Below are positions 24,006-33,662 of a DNA stretch of 64,000 bases, in pieces. Below the pieces are notes generated by a model. The model ran no database searches, was not told the origin of the DNA, and saw only the letters and a program-made list of their open reading frames with translations. Every line of letters starts with the position of its first letter. The stretch's first letter is position 1. The DNA lies in NCBI RefSeq assembly GCF_026184235.1, contig NZ_CP110806.1:2852001-2916000 (forward strand), written 5' to 3'. This DNA comes from Cellulomonas sp. S1-8 (GTDB taxonomy: Bacteria; Actinomycetota; Actinomycetes; Actinomycetales; Cellulomonadaceae). A program made the position numbers and the translations under genes.

Positions 24006-25826
24006 TCAGTTGGGTGCGTGCACGGCGTGCGACGGGTCCGACCCGTGGTCGCGGGTGGCGCCACGGACGTACAACGACGACGACGTGCTGCCCGAGAAGT
24101 GCTGCGCGATCGAGCCCGCGAACGGCGTGGTCGAGGCGTTGGCGCCCAGGGCGTCGGTGTAGAGCGTCGTCGGGCCCGACGTGCGCACGGAGTACGTGCC
24201 GGGCCGCATCTGGCGGATGGTCCCGCGGAACGGCGAGGCGACGTCGTCCCACGCGACCTGCTGACCGGTGCGCTGGGTGGTGCGGCGCGCCATGTCGCAG
24301 AACGCCCCCGCGACGCCCGAGTAGCAGACGTCGACCGTGCGGGCCAGGCGGCTCGGCCTGGTCGCGTCGTGGTAGCGGCTCGGGTTGAGCACGTAGAACA
24401 GCGGGGAGAGCTGGAAGGTGACCTGCGGCGTGGACAGCCGCACGTCGGAGAACCAGAACTCGTGCAGCTTGAACGAGTCGAACGCCGCACCGCCCGCGAT
24501 CGCGTCGATGCAGGACGCGTCGGTCAGGAGGCGACCGAGCGACCGCGTGTCCGACGGGGAGGTCGCCGGGGTCGCGGTCCCGACCTGCGTGAACGAGCGG
24601 CCCAGCGGGCCGGGGCAGTCGGTGCTGCCGAAGCCGCCCGGGCGGCCCAGCGCGATCATGGCGCTGTAGCGGACCTGGGAGGTCGTCGTGCCCTGCGTGC
24701 AGTCGGCGTTGAACAGCAGCTCGTGCAGGTTGTTGGTGAACGCGTCCGGCGAGTGCGTGCCCTGGTGGAACTTCAGCAGCACGTCGCAGGTGGCGATCGT
24801 CGTGCCCGCCGGGGCGTCGACGGCGGTCCCGGTGTCGCCCTGGATCACCGCGACGTCGTCGGCCGCGAAGACCTTGTGCCCGACGTGGTCCTCGTGCCGG
24901 TGGCCGGTGGCGTCCGTGCTGCGGGCCAGCACCTCGCTGGTGTAGGCGAACGCCGGCCACCCGGTCTGCGCGAGCAGGACCGACGTGCGGGGGTCGTCGC
25001 CGTGCTCGTGGCCGAACGTGCAGCCGCTCGCGTCACGTGCCGGGTGCCACGTCGGGTACACCGTGCCGTCGGGCCCGTAGGTCCAGTAGTGGGCGTGCAC
25101 CTCGACCGAGCACTCGCCGGCCCGGGGCTGGTAGCCCGACGCCGACGCGGACTGCAGCGCCTGGTACGCACGGCTGAGCGTGGCGCCGGCCGGCGGGAGC
25201 GCGCTGCCCCAGCCCGGGGCGGTCGGCGGCTGCGGCGGGAGCGGGTCCGTCGGCGCCGGGGTGGTGGGCGTCGGCGCCGGGGTGGTGGGGGCCGGGGTGG
25301 TGGGGGCCGGGGTGGTCGGAGCGGGGGTGGTCGGAGCCGGGGTGGTGGGGGCCGGGGTGGTCGGCGCGGGCGGCGTCGGGGTCGCCGTCGCGCCGAGCGT
25401 GCAGGTGGTGCCGTTGAACGTGATGCTCGTCGGCGCGGGGTTGGCGGTGGTCCACGTGCCGCTGAGCGAGACGACGGCGGTCCGGCCGGTGCCGAGCGCG
25501 CTGTTGTACCGCGTACCGGCGACGGTGACGCGGGTGCCGTCCTGCGCCGCGACGCCGTTGTAGGCGCGGACGACGCGCTGGCCGGACGCCGCGGTCCACG
25601 CGAGCGTCCACGAGCGCACGGGGTCACCGGTGTTGGTGACGGCGACGTTCGCCATGAAGGCGCCGGGCCACTGGGCCGTGACGGTGTAGGACGCCCGGCA
25701 CGAGGCAGCGGCCTGCGCGCCTGTGGCGGTGATCAGGCCCGTCGCGGCCGTGGCGGTGAGGGTGGCGAGCGCGGTGAGGGTGGCGACGACGCGACGACGC
25801 GTCCGTCTGCCGAGTGGCGTGGACAT
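24006..25826 (-). CDS. Secreted CBM2 protein with unassigned His-rich C-terminal domain
   Basis: 606 residues. A signal peptide (1-40) is followed by a family-2 carbohydrate-binding module (about 43-142) bracketed by Cys43 and Cys142, with Trp53, Trp73, Trp77 and Trp125 on the expected cellulose-binding face. A linker of repeated PTTPA units (about 150-200) leads to a domain of about 390 residues that I cannot assign to a glycoside hydrolase, lyase or AA10 family. Its start holds VEVHAHYWTYGPDG, FGHEHGDD (277-283) and, later, TGHRHEDHVGHKVF; the density of paired His suggests metal binding. Eight or more Cys suggest disulfides. The ATG is preceded by AGGGGAG. Probably acts on plant cell-wall polysaccharide. 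Confidence 0.75.
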   Translation of the reverse strand: MSTPLGRRTRRRVVATLTALATLTATAATGLITATGAQAAASCRASYTVTAQWPGAFMANVAVTNTGDPVRSWTLAWTAASGQRVVRAYNGVAAQDGTRVTVAGTRYNSALGTGRTAVVSLSGTWTTANPAPTSITFNGTTCTLGATATPTPPAPTTPAPTTPAPTTPAPTTPAPTTPAPTTPAPTPTTPAPTDPLPPQPPTAPGWGSALPPAGATLSRAYQALQSASASGYQPRAGECSVEVHAHYWTYGPDGTVYPTWHPARDASGCTFGHEHGDDPRTSVLLAQTGWPAFAYTSEVLARSTDATGHRHEDHVGHKVFAADDVAVIQGDTGTAVDAPAGTTIATCDVLLKFHQGTHSPDAFTNNLHELLFNADCTQGTTTSQVRYSAMIALGRPGGFGSTDCPGPLGRSFTQVGTATPATSPSDTRSLGRLLTDASCIDAIAGGAAFDSFKLHEFWFSDVRLSTPQVTFQLSPLFYVLNPSRYHDATRPSRLARTVDVCYSGVAGAFCDMARRTTQRTGQQVAWDDVASPFRGTIRQMRPGTYSVRTSGPTTLYTDALGANASTTPFAGSIAQHFSGSTSSSLYVRGATRDHGSDPSHAVHAPN

Positions 25827-26198
25827 GTGGTGCTCCCCTGGGTCCGGTGCTGGACCGGCGGGTGCGCTGCGCGCGCCCACCGACTCGTCACTCCCAGGCT
25901 CTCCCCTGCTGCAGCAACTCGTACAAAAACGGTAACCCCGAGGATTCGGACCGGGAACACTCCGTCACCCGTATGCCGAGGTGAGAATCGGCGTGTTCGG
26001 ACGGGCAATGTCATCGCATGTCCGCATATCGCGGGACACGGGCCTGACCTGCTGTGACGGGCGTCAGAATTGGTTGTCGGTGCTCGTCCGCCCGACTTTC
26101 GACCGCACTTTCCCCAAAGACACGTGAGTGACGACTTGCCACCATTGTCGCGATTCTTCGTGCGATCGTCGCGGACCGGCCCCGGCATGACGCCGCGT
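25827..26198. other. Intergenic region, less GC-rich, upstream of the CBM2 gene
   Basis: About 370 bases between the CBM2 gene and the ABC permease gene. It is visibly richer in A/T than its surroundings, especially around 25915-26160. It must contain the CBM2 promoter on the minus strand, but no convincing -35/-10 pair and no CebR-like operator was found. The short ORFs here have no codon bias. Confidence 0.5.
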
Positions 26199-26229
26199 GG
26201 CCGGACCACCGCTGCCCGGTGGTCCGGCC
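26199..26229 (-). terminator. Terminator of the ABC exporter operon
   Basis: GGCCGGACCACCG pairs perfectly with CGGTGGTCCGGCC around a 5-base loop, about 30 bases after the permease stop. Confidence 0.78.
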
Positions 26230-26260
26230 GCGCGCAACCACGGCGCTCAGCGCGTCGAGC

Positions 26261-27075
26261 TCAGCGCGTCGAGCTCAGGATCGCGCGCACCCCCACGACC
26301 AGTCCCGCCACCGCGGTGAGCCCGGCCGCGGCGACGCCCCAGACGACGGACGACGAGGTCAGGTCGCCGGCGAAGAGCGCGCGCTCGGCGTCGACGACCC
26401 ACCGCAGCGGGTTGACGGTGGACGCGACCTGCATCCAGCGCGGGCCGGCCTCCAGCGGCAGCAGCAGACCGGACAGGATCATCAGGGGGAACAGCACGGT
26501 CTGCTGGACGGCCCAGAACATCCACTGCTGGTCCCGCACCGCGAGCGCGAGCGCGTAGCTGAACGCGCCGAGGCCGACGCCGAGCACGGCGAGCAGCGCG
26601 AGGCCCAGCACGACGCCCACCGGGTCGGGCCGCAGCCCGAACGGCAGCATGACCAGCACGACGAGCAGCGCCTGCGCGACCAGCGGGACGACCTCCTTCA
26701 GGGCGCGTCCGACGATCTGCGACGACCGGGACAACGGCGTCACGAGCATGCGCTCGTACGAGCCGGAGATCATCTCCTCCTGCAGGTTGGAGCCGGTCGT
26801 CGACGTGCCGAACAGCGTCGTCATGACCAGCACCGAGGGCACGAACCACAGCCAGACGTCGGCGCTCGGCAGGCCCGCGCCGACGGACCCGACGAGCAGC
26901 GGGCCGAACAGCGCGAGGAACACCAGGGGCTGGATCAGCCCGAACACGACCGAGAACGGCTCGCGGACCACGGGCCGCAGCTCGCGGACGAGCACGAGGG
27001 CCACGTCGGACCACCAGGATCGGCGGGGGTCGGCCGTCGTGGGGACGGTGGGGGTGGTGGTGAGCGTCGCGGCGG

Positions 27076-27079
<4 letters not shown>
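26261..27079 (-). CDS. ABC-2 type exporter permease (DrrB-like)
   Basis: A 272-residue membrane protein with six predicted helices. The cytoplasmic amphipathic start (SWWSDVALVLVRELRPVVRE) and the ABC2_membrane core (YERMLVTPLSRSS, LFPLMILSGLLLPLE, VNPLRWVVDAERALF) match DrrB-type permeases. ATG overlaps the end of the ATPase gene (ATGA), so they are coupled. The last codons lie in a short tandem duplication (GCGTCGAGCTCA twice). Likely exports a drug, lipid or other hydrophobic compound; substrate unknown. Confidence 0.88.
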
Positions 27080-28095
<1,016 letters not shown>

Positions 28096-28191
28096 GGGAC
28101 TCCCCTGGGTGGTGCGCTGCGGAGCGGGACGGGACCATCGTGGAGGTGGTAGCGGTCAGCTTCTGTCCGCCACCGGTGCCACAGTGGAGGC

Positions 28192-29169
28192 ATGTCGTCG
28201 CCGTCGTCCCGCCTGCTGTCGCTCCTGTCGCTGCTGCAGTCCCGCCGCGACTGGCCCGGTGACGTGCTCGCCGGCCGGCTCGGCGTGAGCGCGCGGACGG
28301 TGCGGCGCGACGTCGACCGGCTGCGCGACCTGGGGTACCCCGTGCACGCCACGAAGGGCCCGGACGGCGGGTACCGGCTGACGTCCGGCAGCCGGATGCC
28401 GCCGCTGCTGCTCGACGACGAGCAGGTCGTCGCGCTCTCGCTCGCGCTGCAGACCGGCGGCACCGGGGTGGACGGCGTCGACGAGGCGGCGCTCCGCGCG
28501 CTGACGACGCTGCGGCAGGTCATGCCGACGCGGCTGCGTGCCGCGTCGGACGCGCTCGCCGTCACGGTCGTGCGGCGCACCGAGGGCGGGGTCACGGTCG
28601 ACCCGGAGGTGCTCCTGGCCGTCGGCACCGCCGTGCGGGCGCGGGAGGTGCTGCGCTTCGACTACGCCGGCGGGAGCGGACCGCTGCTCGGCGAGGGGGA
28701 CTCCGCCTTCCGCCCCCCGCGCCGCGCCGAGCCCCACCACCTGGTGACGTGGGGCGGCCGGTGGTACCTCGTCGCGTACGACCTGGACCGCGACGACTGG
28801 CGGACGTTCCGCGTCGACCGCATGACCCCGCGCACACCGACCGGTCCCCGGGTGCCCGAGCGCAAGGTGCCGGGCGGTGACGTCGAGGCGTTCGTCGCCG
28901 GGCGCCTCGGCACCCGGCCGGTCGGCGCGTGCCGCGGCACGGCGGTGCTCGACATGCCCGCGGCGGACGTCGCCCGGTGGGCGGGCCACGACGCGCTCGT
29001 GGAGGCCGTCGGACCGGGCCGGGCCCGGATCGTCACGGGCGCGTGGTCGTGGGACGCGCTGGCGGCGGTCCTGGGGATGTTCGCCGTGCCGTTCGACGTC
29101 GAGGGTCCCGACGAGCTGGTCGCGGCGTGCGGCCGTCTGGCGGCGCGGTACGCGCGGGCGTCGGGGTAG
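28192..29169 (+). CDS. HTH/WYL-domain transcriptional regulator (YafY-like)
   Basis: 325 residues. An N-terminal HTH_11 domain (1-60: LQSRRDWPGDVLAGRLGVSA, with TVRRDVDRLRDLG as recognition helix) is followed by a WYL domain, here with GGRWYLVAYDLDRDDWRTFRVDR, and a WCX C-terminal domain. WYL regulators bind ligands or nucleic acids and often repress divergent genes. Divergent from the DrrAB-like exporter with 96 bases between, so the exporter is its probable target. Confidence 0.88.
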   Translation: MSSPSSRLLSLLSLLQSRRDWPGDVLAGRLGVSARTVRRDVDRLRDLGYPVHATKGPDGGYRLTSGSRMPPLLLDDEQVVALSLALQTGGTGVDGVDEAALRALTTLRQVMPTRLRAASDALAVTVVRRTEGGVTVDPEVLLAVGTAVRAREVLRFDYAGGSGPLLGEGDSAFRPPRRAEPHHLVTWGGRWYLVAYDLDRDDWRTFRVDRMTPRTPTGPRVPERKVPGGDVEAFVAGRLGTRPVGACRGTAVLDMPAADVARWAGHDALVEAVGPGRARIVTGAWSWDALAAVLGMFAVPFDVEGPDELVAACGRLAARYARASG

Positions 29170-29179
29170 CACCCGATAC

Positions 29180-29220
29180 GCACCGGTCCCGCCCCCGGAC
29201 GTGGAGGCGGGACCCGGTGC
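29180..29220 (+). terminator. Terminator after the WYL regulator gene
   Basis: GCACCGGTCCCGCC pairs with GGCGGGACCCGGTGC (one bulged C) across 12 bases. The rest of the roughly 310-base gap to the next gene contains several small GC-rich inverted repeats and the promoter of the glycosylase gene, but no recognised RNA. Confidence 0.68.
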
Positions 29221-29470
29221 AAGAGCCGTCTCGCCGGCACGAGGCGTGGCAGGCTCCCGTGGCCCCGAGGGGCCGGTCCGGCTCTCGCCGGACCTGGTGC
29301 TGTGCGGACGTGACATGAGGTCGGACCCGCGGGTGGCCGGTCGCGTCTCAGCCACGATCGGCTACTGCCCCCGAGCATGTCACTGTGATGTGACCGGCGC
29401 ATCTCGAACATGCGACCAGTTCGCTACCAGCCCTTTGCCGTGGACCGCCGACGGTGTCGGACCGCCGGGC

Positions 29471-29482
29471 TACCGTGACGCG
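29471..29482 (+). promoter_or_regulatory. Leaderless-type -10 (TACCGT) of the glycosylase gene
   Basis: TACCGT, six bases, GTG. Same spacing as other leaderless candidates in the window. Confidence 0.5.
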
Positions 29483-30415
29483 GTGCGCGCCCACCTCGAC
29501 CCCGTCCCGGCCCTCGCGTCCCTGGCGGCGCGCGCGGTCCCCGGCGTCGAGGTCGTCGACGTCGCGGCCGGCACGGTGCGCCGCCTCGTCGACCTCGGCA
29601 CGGGCCCGGTCCCCGTGACGGCGCACGTCACGACCCAGGGCGTGCAGGTCCGGCCCGACCCGGCGTCCGGCGTCGGGGTGGTCGACCCGCCCTCCCCCGA
29701 GGCACTCGACCGGCTCGCCGCGCGCTGGTTCGGCCTCGACGACGACCTCGCCGCCGTGCACGACGCGCTGCAGGCCGACGCGGTCCTCGGCCCCCTGCTC
29801 GCCGCGCGCCCCCACCTGCGGGTGCCCGGCCACCCCGACGGCTTCGAGGCCGCCGTGCAGGCGGTGCTCACGCAGCAGGTGTCGCTGCACGCCGGACGCA
29901 CCACCGGCGGCCGCCTCGCCGCGGCCCACGGTCGTCCGCACGCGTCCGGCCTGCTCGCCTTCCCCCGCCCGCAGGACGTGGCGGCCGTCGACCCCGTCGC
30001 GCTGCAGGCCGTGCTGCGGGTGCCGCACGCCCGGGCGCGGGCCGTGCACGCGCTCGCCGTGGCGTGCGCCGAGGGGCTCGACCTCGCGCCGGGTGGGCCC
30101 GTCGACGACGTCCGGGCGGCGCTGCTCGCGCTCCCCGGCATCGGCCCGTGGACGGCGGACGTCGTCGCGCTGCGCGCGCTGGGCGACCGGGACGCCTTCC
30201 CGTCGGGCGACCTGGTGCTGCGACGCGCGCTGGGCGTGCCGCACGCCCGTGACGTCGCCACCGCGGGCCGTGCGTGGGCGCCGTGGCGCGCCTTCGCGAC
30301 GACGCACCTGTGGTCGTCGGTCGCCTACCGGGACGCCACGCCCCTCCCCCGTGGTCGGGCTGCCCCGCTGGGCCATCCGGGTGCGCCGGACGTCGGGGAG
30401 GACGCGATCCGGTGA
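29483..30415 (+). CDS. AlkA-like DNA-3-methyladenine glycosylase
   Basis: A base-excision glycosylase of about 310 residues. The N-terminal AlkA_N-like beta part (VEVVDVAAGTVRRLVDLG) is followed by the HhH-GPD domain: EAAVQAVLTQQVSLHA, the hairpin LPGIGPWTADVVALRAL and the catalytic Asp in FPSGDLVLRRAL. No N-terminal Ada domain is present. It removes alkylated bases such as 3-methyladenine. The GTG at the leaderless position is chosen; a frame of about 60 more codons upstream runs through the promoter. Confidence 0.85.
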   Translation: MRAHLDPVPALASLAARAVPGVEVVDVAAGTVRRLVDLGTGPVPVTAHVTTQGVQVRPDPASGVGVVDPPSPEALDRLAARWFGLDDDLAAVHDALQADAVLGPLLAARPHLRVPGHPDGFEAAVQAVLTQQVSLHAGRTTGGRLAAAHGRPHASGLLAFPRPQDVAAVDPVALQAVLRVPHARARAVHALAVACAEGLDLAPGGPVDDVRAALLALPGIGPWTADVVALRALGDRDAFPSGDLVLRRALGVPHARDVATAGRAWAPWRAFATTHLWSSVAYRDATPLPRGRAAPLGHPGAPDVGEDAIR

Positions 30416-30465
30416 CGAGCGGGTCACGATCACGCCGATCCCGCCCGCGGTGGGCGGGGGGTCCC

Positions 30466-30477
30466 TAGCGTGCGGCC
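30466..30477 (+). promoter_or_regulatory. Leaderless-type -10 (TAGCGT) of the DUF4349 gene
   Basis: TAGCGT plus six bases, then ATG; the 15-base block differs at a single position from that of the HIT gene. Confidence 0.55.
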
Positions 30478-31473
30478 ATGACGACGCGCACCCGCACCCT
30501 CGTGGCCACCCTCGCCGTGCTCGCCGCGCTGACGGGCTGCAGCTCGGGCGACAGCGGCTCCATGTCGGCCGACGAGGCCGCGGACCAGCCCGCCGGCATC
30601 GCCGCCGAGGACCTCGGCGGGGCGGTCGACGGCGCGGCCGAGGGGTCCGACGTCGCCGACGCTGCCGAGGACGGGACGGCGGCCACGGCGCAGCAGGTCG
30701 TCCAGACGGCGCGCGTCACCATGGTCGCGGAGGACCCGGTCGCCACGGCGCAGGACGTCGTCCGGCTGGTCGCGCGGCTCGACGGGCGCGTCGACGCCCG
30801 GTACGAGCGCTCGGGCACGGACGAGGACGACCCGGGCAGCGCGACGCTCACGGTGCGCGTCCCGTCGAGCGCGATGGCGTCGCTCCCCGACGACCTCGGC
30901 GAGCTGGGCGAGGTCCGGGAGTTCCAGGTCGCGACGGAGGACGTCACCAACGCCGCGCAGGACCTGGACGCGCGCATCGCGGCCACCGAGCTGTCGGTCG
31001 CACGCATGGCGGACCTGCTGGGCAGGGCGACGACGAACAGCGAGATCATCGAGGCGGAGAGCGCACTGACCGAGCGGCAGGCGAACCTGGAGCGCCTGCG
31101 CTCGCAGCGGTCGCGGCTGGCGGACCGGGTCGCTCTGTCCACGGTCGACATCGAGGTCTTCGCACCGGAGCGCGCGCCGGAGCCCGTCGTCGAGGAGGGC
31201 CCGGCGACGTTCCTCGACGGGCTGGAGACCGGGTGGACCGCCTTCGTGGCGACCGTCCGCGGCGTGCTCGTCGTCGTCGGCGTGCTGCTGCCGTGGCTCG
31301 TCCTGGCCGCGCTGGTCGGCGCCGGGGTGCTGTGGTGGCGCCGCCGGGCGGCCCGGAGGGCGACGCCCGTCGACCCCGCGGCCACGGCCCCCGGCGCCCC
31401 CGTGCGCCCCGGACCCACGCCCCCCGGGGCCAGCCCGACCCCCCCGTCGGGCGGGGCCGCCGGCCCCCGCTGA
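30478..31473 (+). CDS. DUF4349 lipoprotein/membrane protein
   Basis: 331 residues. The signal ends in a lipobox (AALTGC). After an acidic linker comes the DUF4349 domain (about 75-240), with VVQTARVTMVAEDP, VRVPSS and a long coiled-coil region (LSVARMADLLGRATTNSEIIEAESAL and on) flanked by VDIEVF. A membrane helix (about 262-290) and an Arg-rich, Pro-rich cytosolic tail follow. So it is lipid-anchored at one end and membrane-spanning at the other. Function unknown; family members often accompany envelope stress genes. Confidence 0.8.
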   Translation: MTTRTRTLVATLAVLAALTGCSSGDSGSMSADEAADQPAGIAAEDLGGAVDGAAEGSDVADAAEDGTAATAQQVVQTARVTMVAEDPVATAQDVVRLVARLDGRVDARYERSGTDEDDPGSATLTVRVPSSAMASLPDDLGELGEVREFQVATEDVTNAAQDLDARIAATELSVARMADLLGRATTNSEIIEAESALTERQANLERLRSQRSRLADRVALSTVDIEVFAPERAPEPVVEEGPATFLDGLETGWTAFVATVRGVLVVVGVLLPWLVLAALVGAGVLWWRRRAARRATPVDPAATAPGAPVRPGPTPPGASPTPPSGGAAGPR

Positions 31474-31625
31474 GGCGCGGGGAGGTCCGAAAGTCCCGTC
31501 AGCGGGACGTCCGGCGGTCGTAATCTCCTGGTAAAGAGCAGACCGGCCGCGCCGCGTCCCGGACTGCTCGCCGGGTGGCGCCTCGACGGCTGACCGCGCC
31601 CGGTCCCCCGAGGCGAGGAGCTGCG

Positions 31626-33536
31626 ATGAGCGTCACCGTGACCGGTCCCCTGGCGGACGTGTCCCTCGCACCCGAGGTGCGCACCGCCCTCGAGGCCTGC
31701 CCGCGCCTGGTGATCCCCGCGACGCGCGAGGAGCTGTACCAGCTGGCGCTCGGCCCCGACGGCGGACCCACCTTCACCGTCGCGTACGACGTGGACGGGA
31801 CGCCCGTCACCGAGGCGACCGTGACCCGGTGCCGCAACGGCGTCGCCGTGAACTACCCCGAGGACTACATGCGCCGGCGCGACCCGGACTGCATGCGCAT
31901 CGCCGACGACCTGCCGACCGACAAGCCGCGCTACCGCGACATCTTCGACGCGGAGTTCGACCCCACGCGCACGCAGACCCTCGAGTGGCTCGCCACGCAG
32001 GAGCTCGTCGTGGTGCCGTTCAAGGCCGGCGGGCCGCAGTTCGGCTACCCGTCGCTCGCGATCATCCCGCTGAACAGCGCGTTCTTCGCGCTCACGCTGG
32101 TCGACCTGCAGGGCTGGGTGACGTTCGACGAGATCGGCCCGTACACGCCGCGCTCGATCCTGTACGTCGCGCCGCCGTTCCGCCACACGCACTTCGAGGG
32201 CCGCCAGGTCGTCGTCCACAACCGCTCGCAGGAGCTGCACGAGGTGTGGGCCTACAACCTGTACCCGGGTCCGAGCGCCAAGAAGGGCGTCTTCTCGGTG
32301 CTGCTCGACATCGGCGAGCAGGAGGGCTGGCTGACCGCGCACGCGTCCAGCGTCCGCGTCACGACGCCGTACGAGAACGAGACCGTGATCATGCACGAGG
32401 GTGCGTCGGGCGGCGGCAAGTCCGAGATGTGCCAGGAGATCCGCCGCGAGGACGACGGGCGCATCCTCGTCGGCACCAACGTCGTGCGCAACGAGCCGTA
32501 CCACATCACCCTCGGCGAGACCTCCGCGCTGGCCCCCGTGACGGACGACATGACGCTGTGCCACCCGTCGGTGCAGAAGGGCAACGGCCGGCTCGTCGTC
32601 GCCGACGCCGAGGCCGGCTGGTTCGTGCGCGTCGACGGCATGACGAGCTACGGCGAGGACCCCGCGTTCGAGCGGGCAGTGATCCAGCCGCAGGAGCACC
32701 TGCTGTTCCTGTCGATCGACGGCGTGCCCGACGCGACGGCGCTGCCGTGGGAGCACACGCTCGACTCGAACGGCAAGCGATGCCCCAACCCGCGCGTCGT
32801 CATCCCGCGGTCGTTCATCAAGAACGTCATCAACGAGCCCAAGGAGGTCGACGTCCGCACGTTCGGCGTGCGCATGCCGCTGTGCACGCGGGAGGCCCCC
32901 AGCTACGGGATCATGGGGATGATGCACCTCATCCCGCCGTCGCTGGCGTGGGTGTGGCGTCTGATCGCCCCGCGCGGGGACAAGAACCCGTCGATCGGTG
33001 AGAGCAGGGACGTCAAGAAGGCGCTGCGGCACGGCGGCATGGTCGCCGAGGGCGTCGGGTCGTACTGGCCGTTCTCGACGGGCACCAAGGTGGCCGCGGC
33101 GAACCTGCTGCTGCGTCAGATCGTCGAGAACGACCGCACCCGGTACGTGCTCGTGCCCAACCAGCACATCGGCGCGTACAAGGTCGGCTTCTCCGCCGAG
33201 TGGCTGACGCGCGAGTACCTGGCGCGGCGCGGCGGCGGGCGCATCCAGCCGGAGCAGCTGACGCCCGCGCGGTGCTCCCTGTTCGGCTACCGGCCCAAGG
33301 ACGTCAAGGTGGACGGGCAGCAGATCCGCCCGACGCTGCTGCAGCCGGAGTACCAGTCGCAGGTCGGGATCGAGGCGTACGACGCGGGAGCGAAGATCCT
33401 CACGGACTTCTTCCGCGCCGAGCTCGAGCAGTTCCTCACCGACGACCTGGACCCGCTCGGGCGGCAGATCATCGAGGTCGTCCTGCGCGGCGGCGGCGTC
33501 GAGGAGTACGAGGCGCTCACGCCGATGTACGTCTGA
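31626..33536 (+). CDS. DUF4914 protein, PEP-carboxykinase-like fold
   Basis: 636 residues with the pattern of the DUF4914 family, which resembles the PEPCK/HPr-kinase P-loop fold. IPATREELYQLALGPDGG opens the domain, and a P-loop-like motif GASGGGKS occupies residues 259-266, with downstream GTNVVRNEPYHIT and HIGAYKVGF. No membrane segment or signal. Shine-Dalgarno GAGGAG precedes the ATG. Substrate and reaction are unknown; it is not a canonical GTP- or ATP-dependent PEPCK. Monocistronic, followed by a terminator. Confidence 0.7.
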   Translation: MSVTVTGPLADVSLAPEVRTALEACPRLVIPATREELYQLALGPDGGPTFTVAYDVDGTPVTEATVTRCRNGVAVNYPEDYMRRRDPDCMRIADDLPTDKPRYRDIFDAEFDPTRTQTLEWLATQELVVVPFKAGGPQFGYPSLAIIPLNSAFFALTLVDLQGWVTFDEIGPYTPRSILYVAPPFRHTHFEGRQVVVHNRSQELHEVWAYNLYPGPSAKKGVFSVLLDIGEQEGWLTAHASSVRVTTPYENETVIMHEGASGGGKSEMCQEIRREDDGRILVGTNVVRNEPYHITLGETSALAPVTDDMTLCHPSVQKGNGRLVVADAEAGWFVRVDGMTSYGEDPAFERAVIQPQEHLLFLSIDGVPDATALPWEHTLDSNGKRCPNPRVVIPRSFIKNVINEPKEVDVRTFGVRMPLCTREAPSYGIMGMMHLIPPSLAWVWRLIAPRGDKNPSIGESRDVKKALRHGGMVAEGVGSYWPFSTGTKVAAANLLLRQIVENDRTRYVLVPNQHIGAYKVGFSAEWLTREYLARRGGGRIQPEQLTPARCSLFGYRPKDVKVDGQQIRPTLLQPEYQSQVGIEAYDAGAKILTDFFRAELEQFLTDDLDPLGRQIIEVVLRGGGVEEYEALTPMYV

Positions 33537-33549
33537 CGCGACGGCACCG

Positions 33550-33580
33550 GGGCCGCACCCTGCTCGTGGGGGTGCGGCCC
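33550..33580 (+). terminator. Terminator after the DUF4914 gene
   Basis: GGGCCGCACCC pairs with GGGTGCGGCCC around a 9-base loop. Confidence 0.78.
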
Positions 33581-33662
33581 TGTGTCGCGCGGACCACCGG
33601 CGTGCCACGATGCCCAGGACGCCACGCCACTGCCACCCGCTGCCACCCGCACGGAGGGACGC

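Noticed and set aside
25200..25380. Tandem DNA repeat as an independent element
   Set aside because: It encodes the Pro-Thr linker of the CBM2 protein; explained by coding.
29400..29425. Second LexA box (CGAAC...GTTCG)
   Set aside because: The half-sites are nine bases apart, not four.
28877..29482. N-terminal extension of the AlkA-like protein
   Set aside because: The open frame continues upstream but overlaps the WYL gene and terminator and has no domain character.
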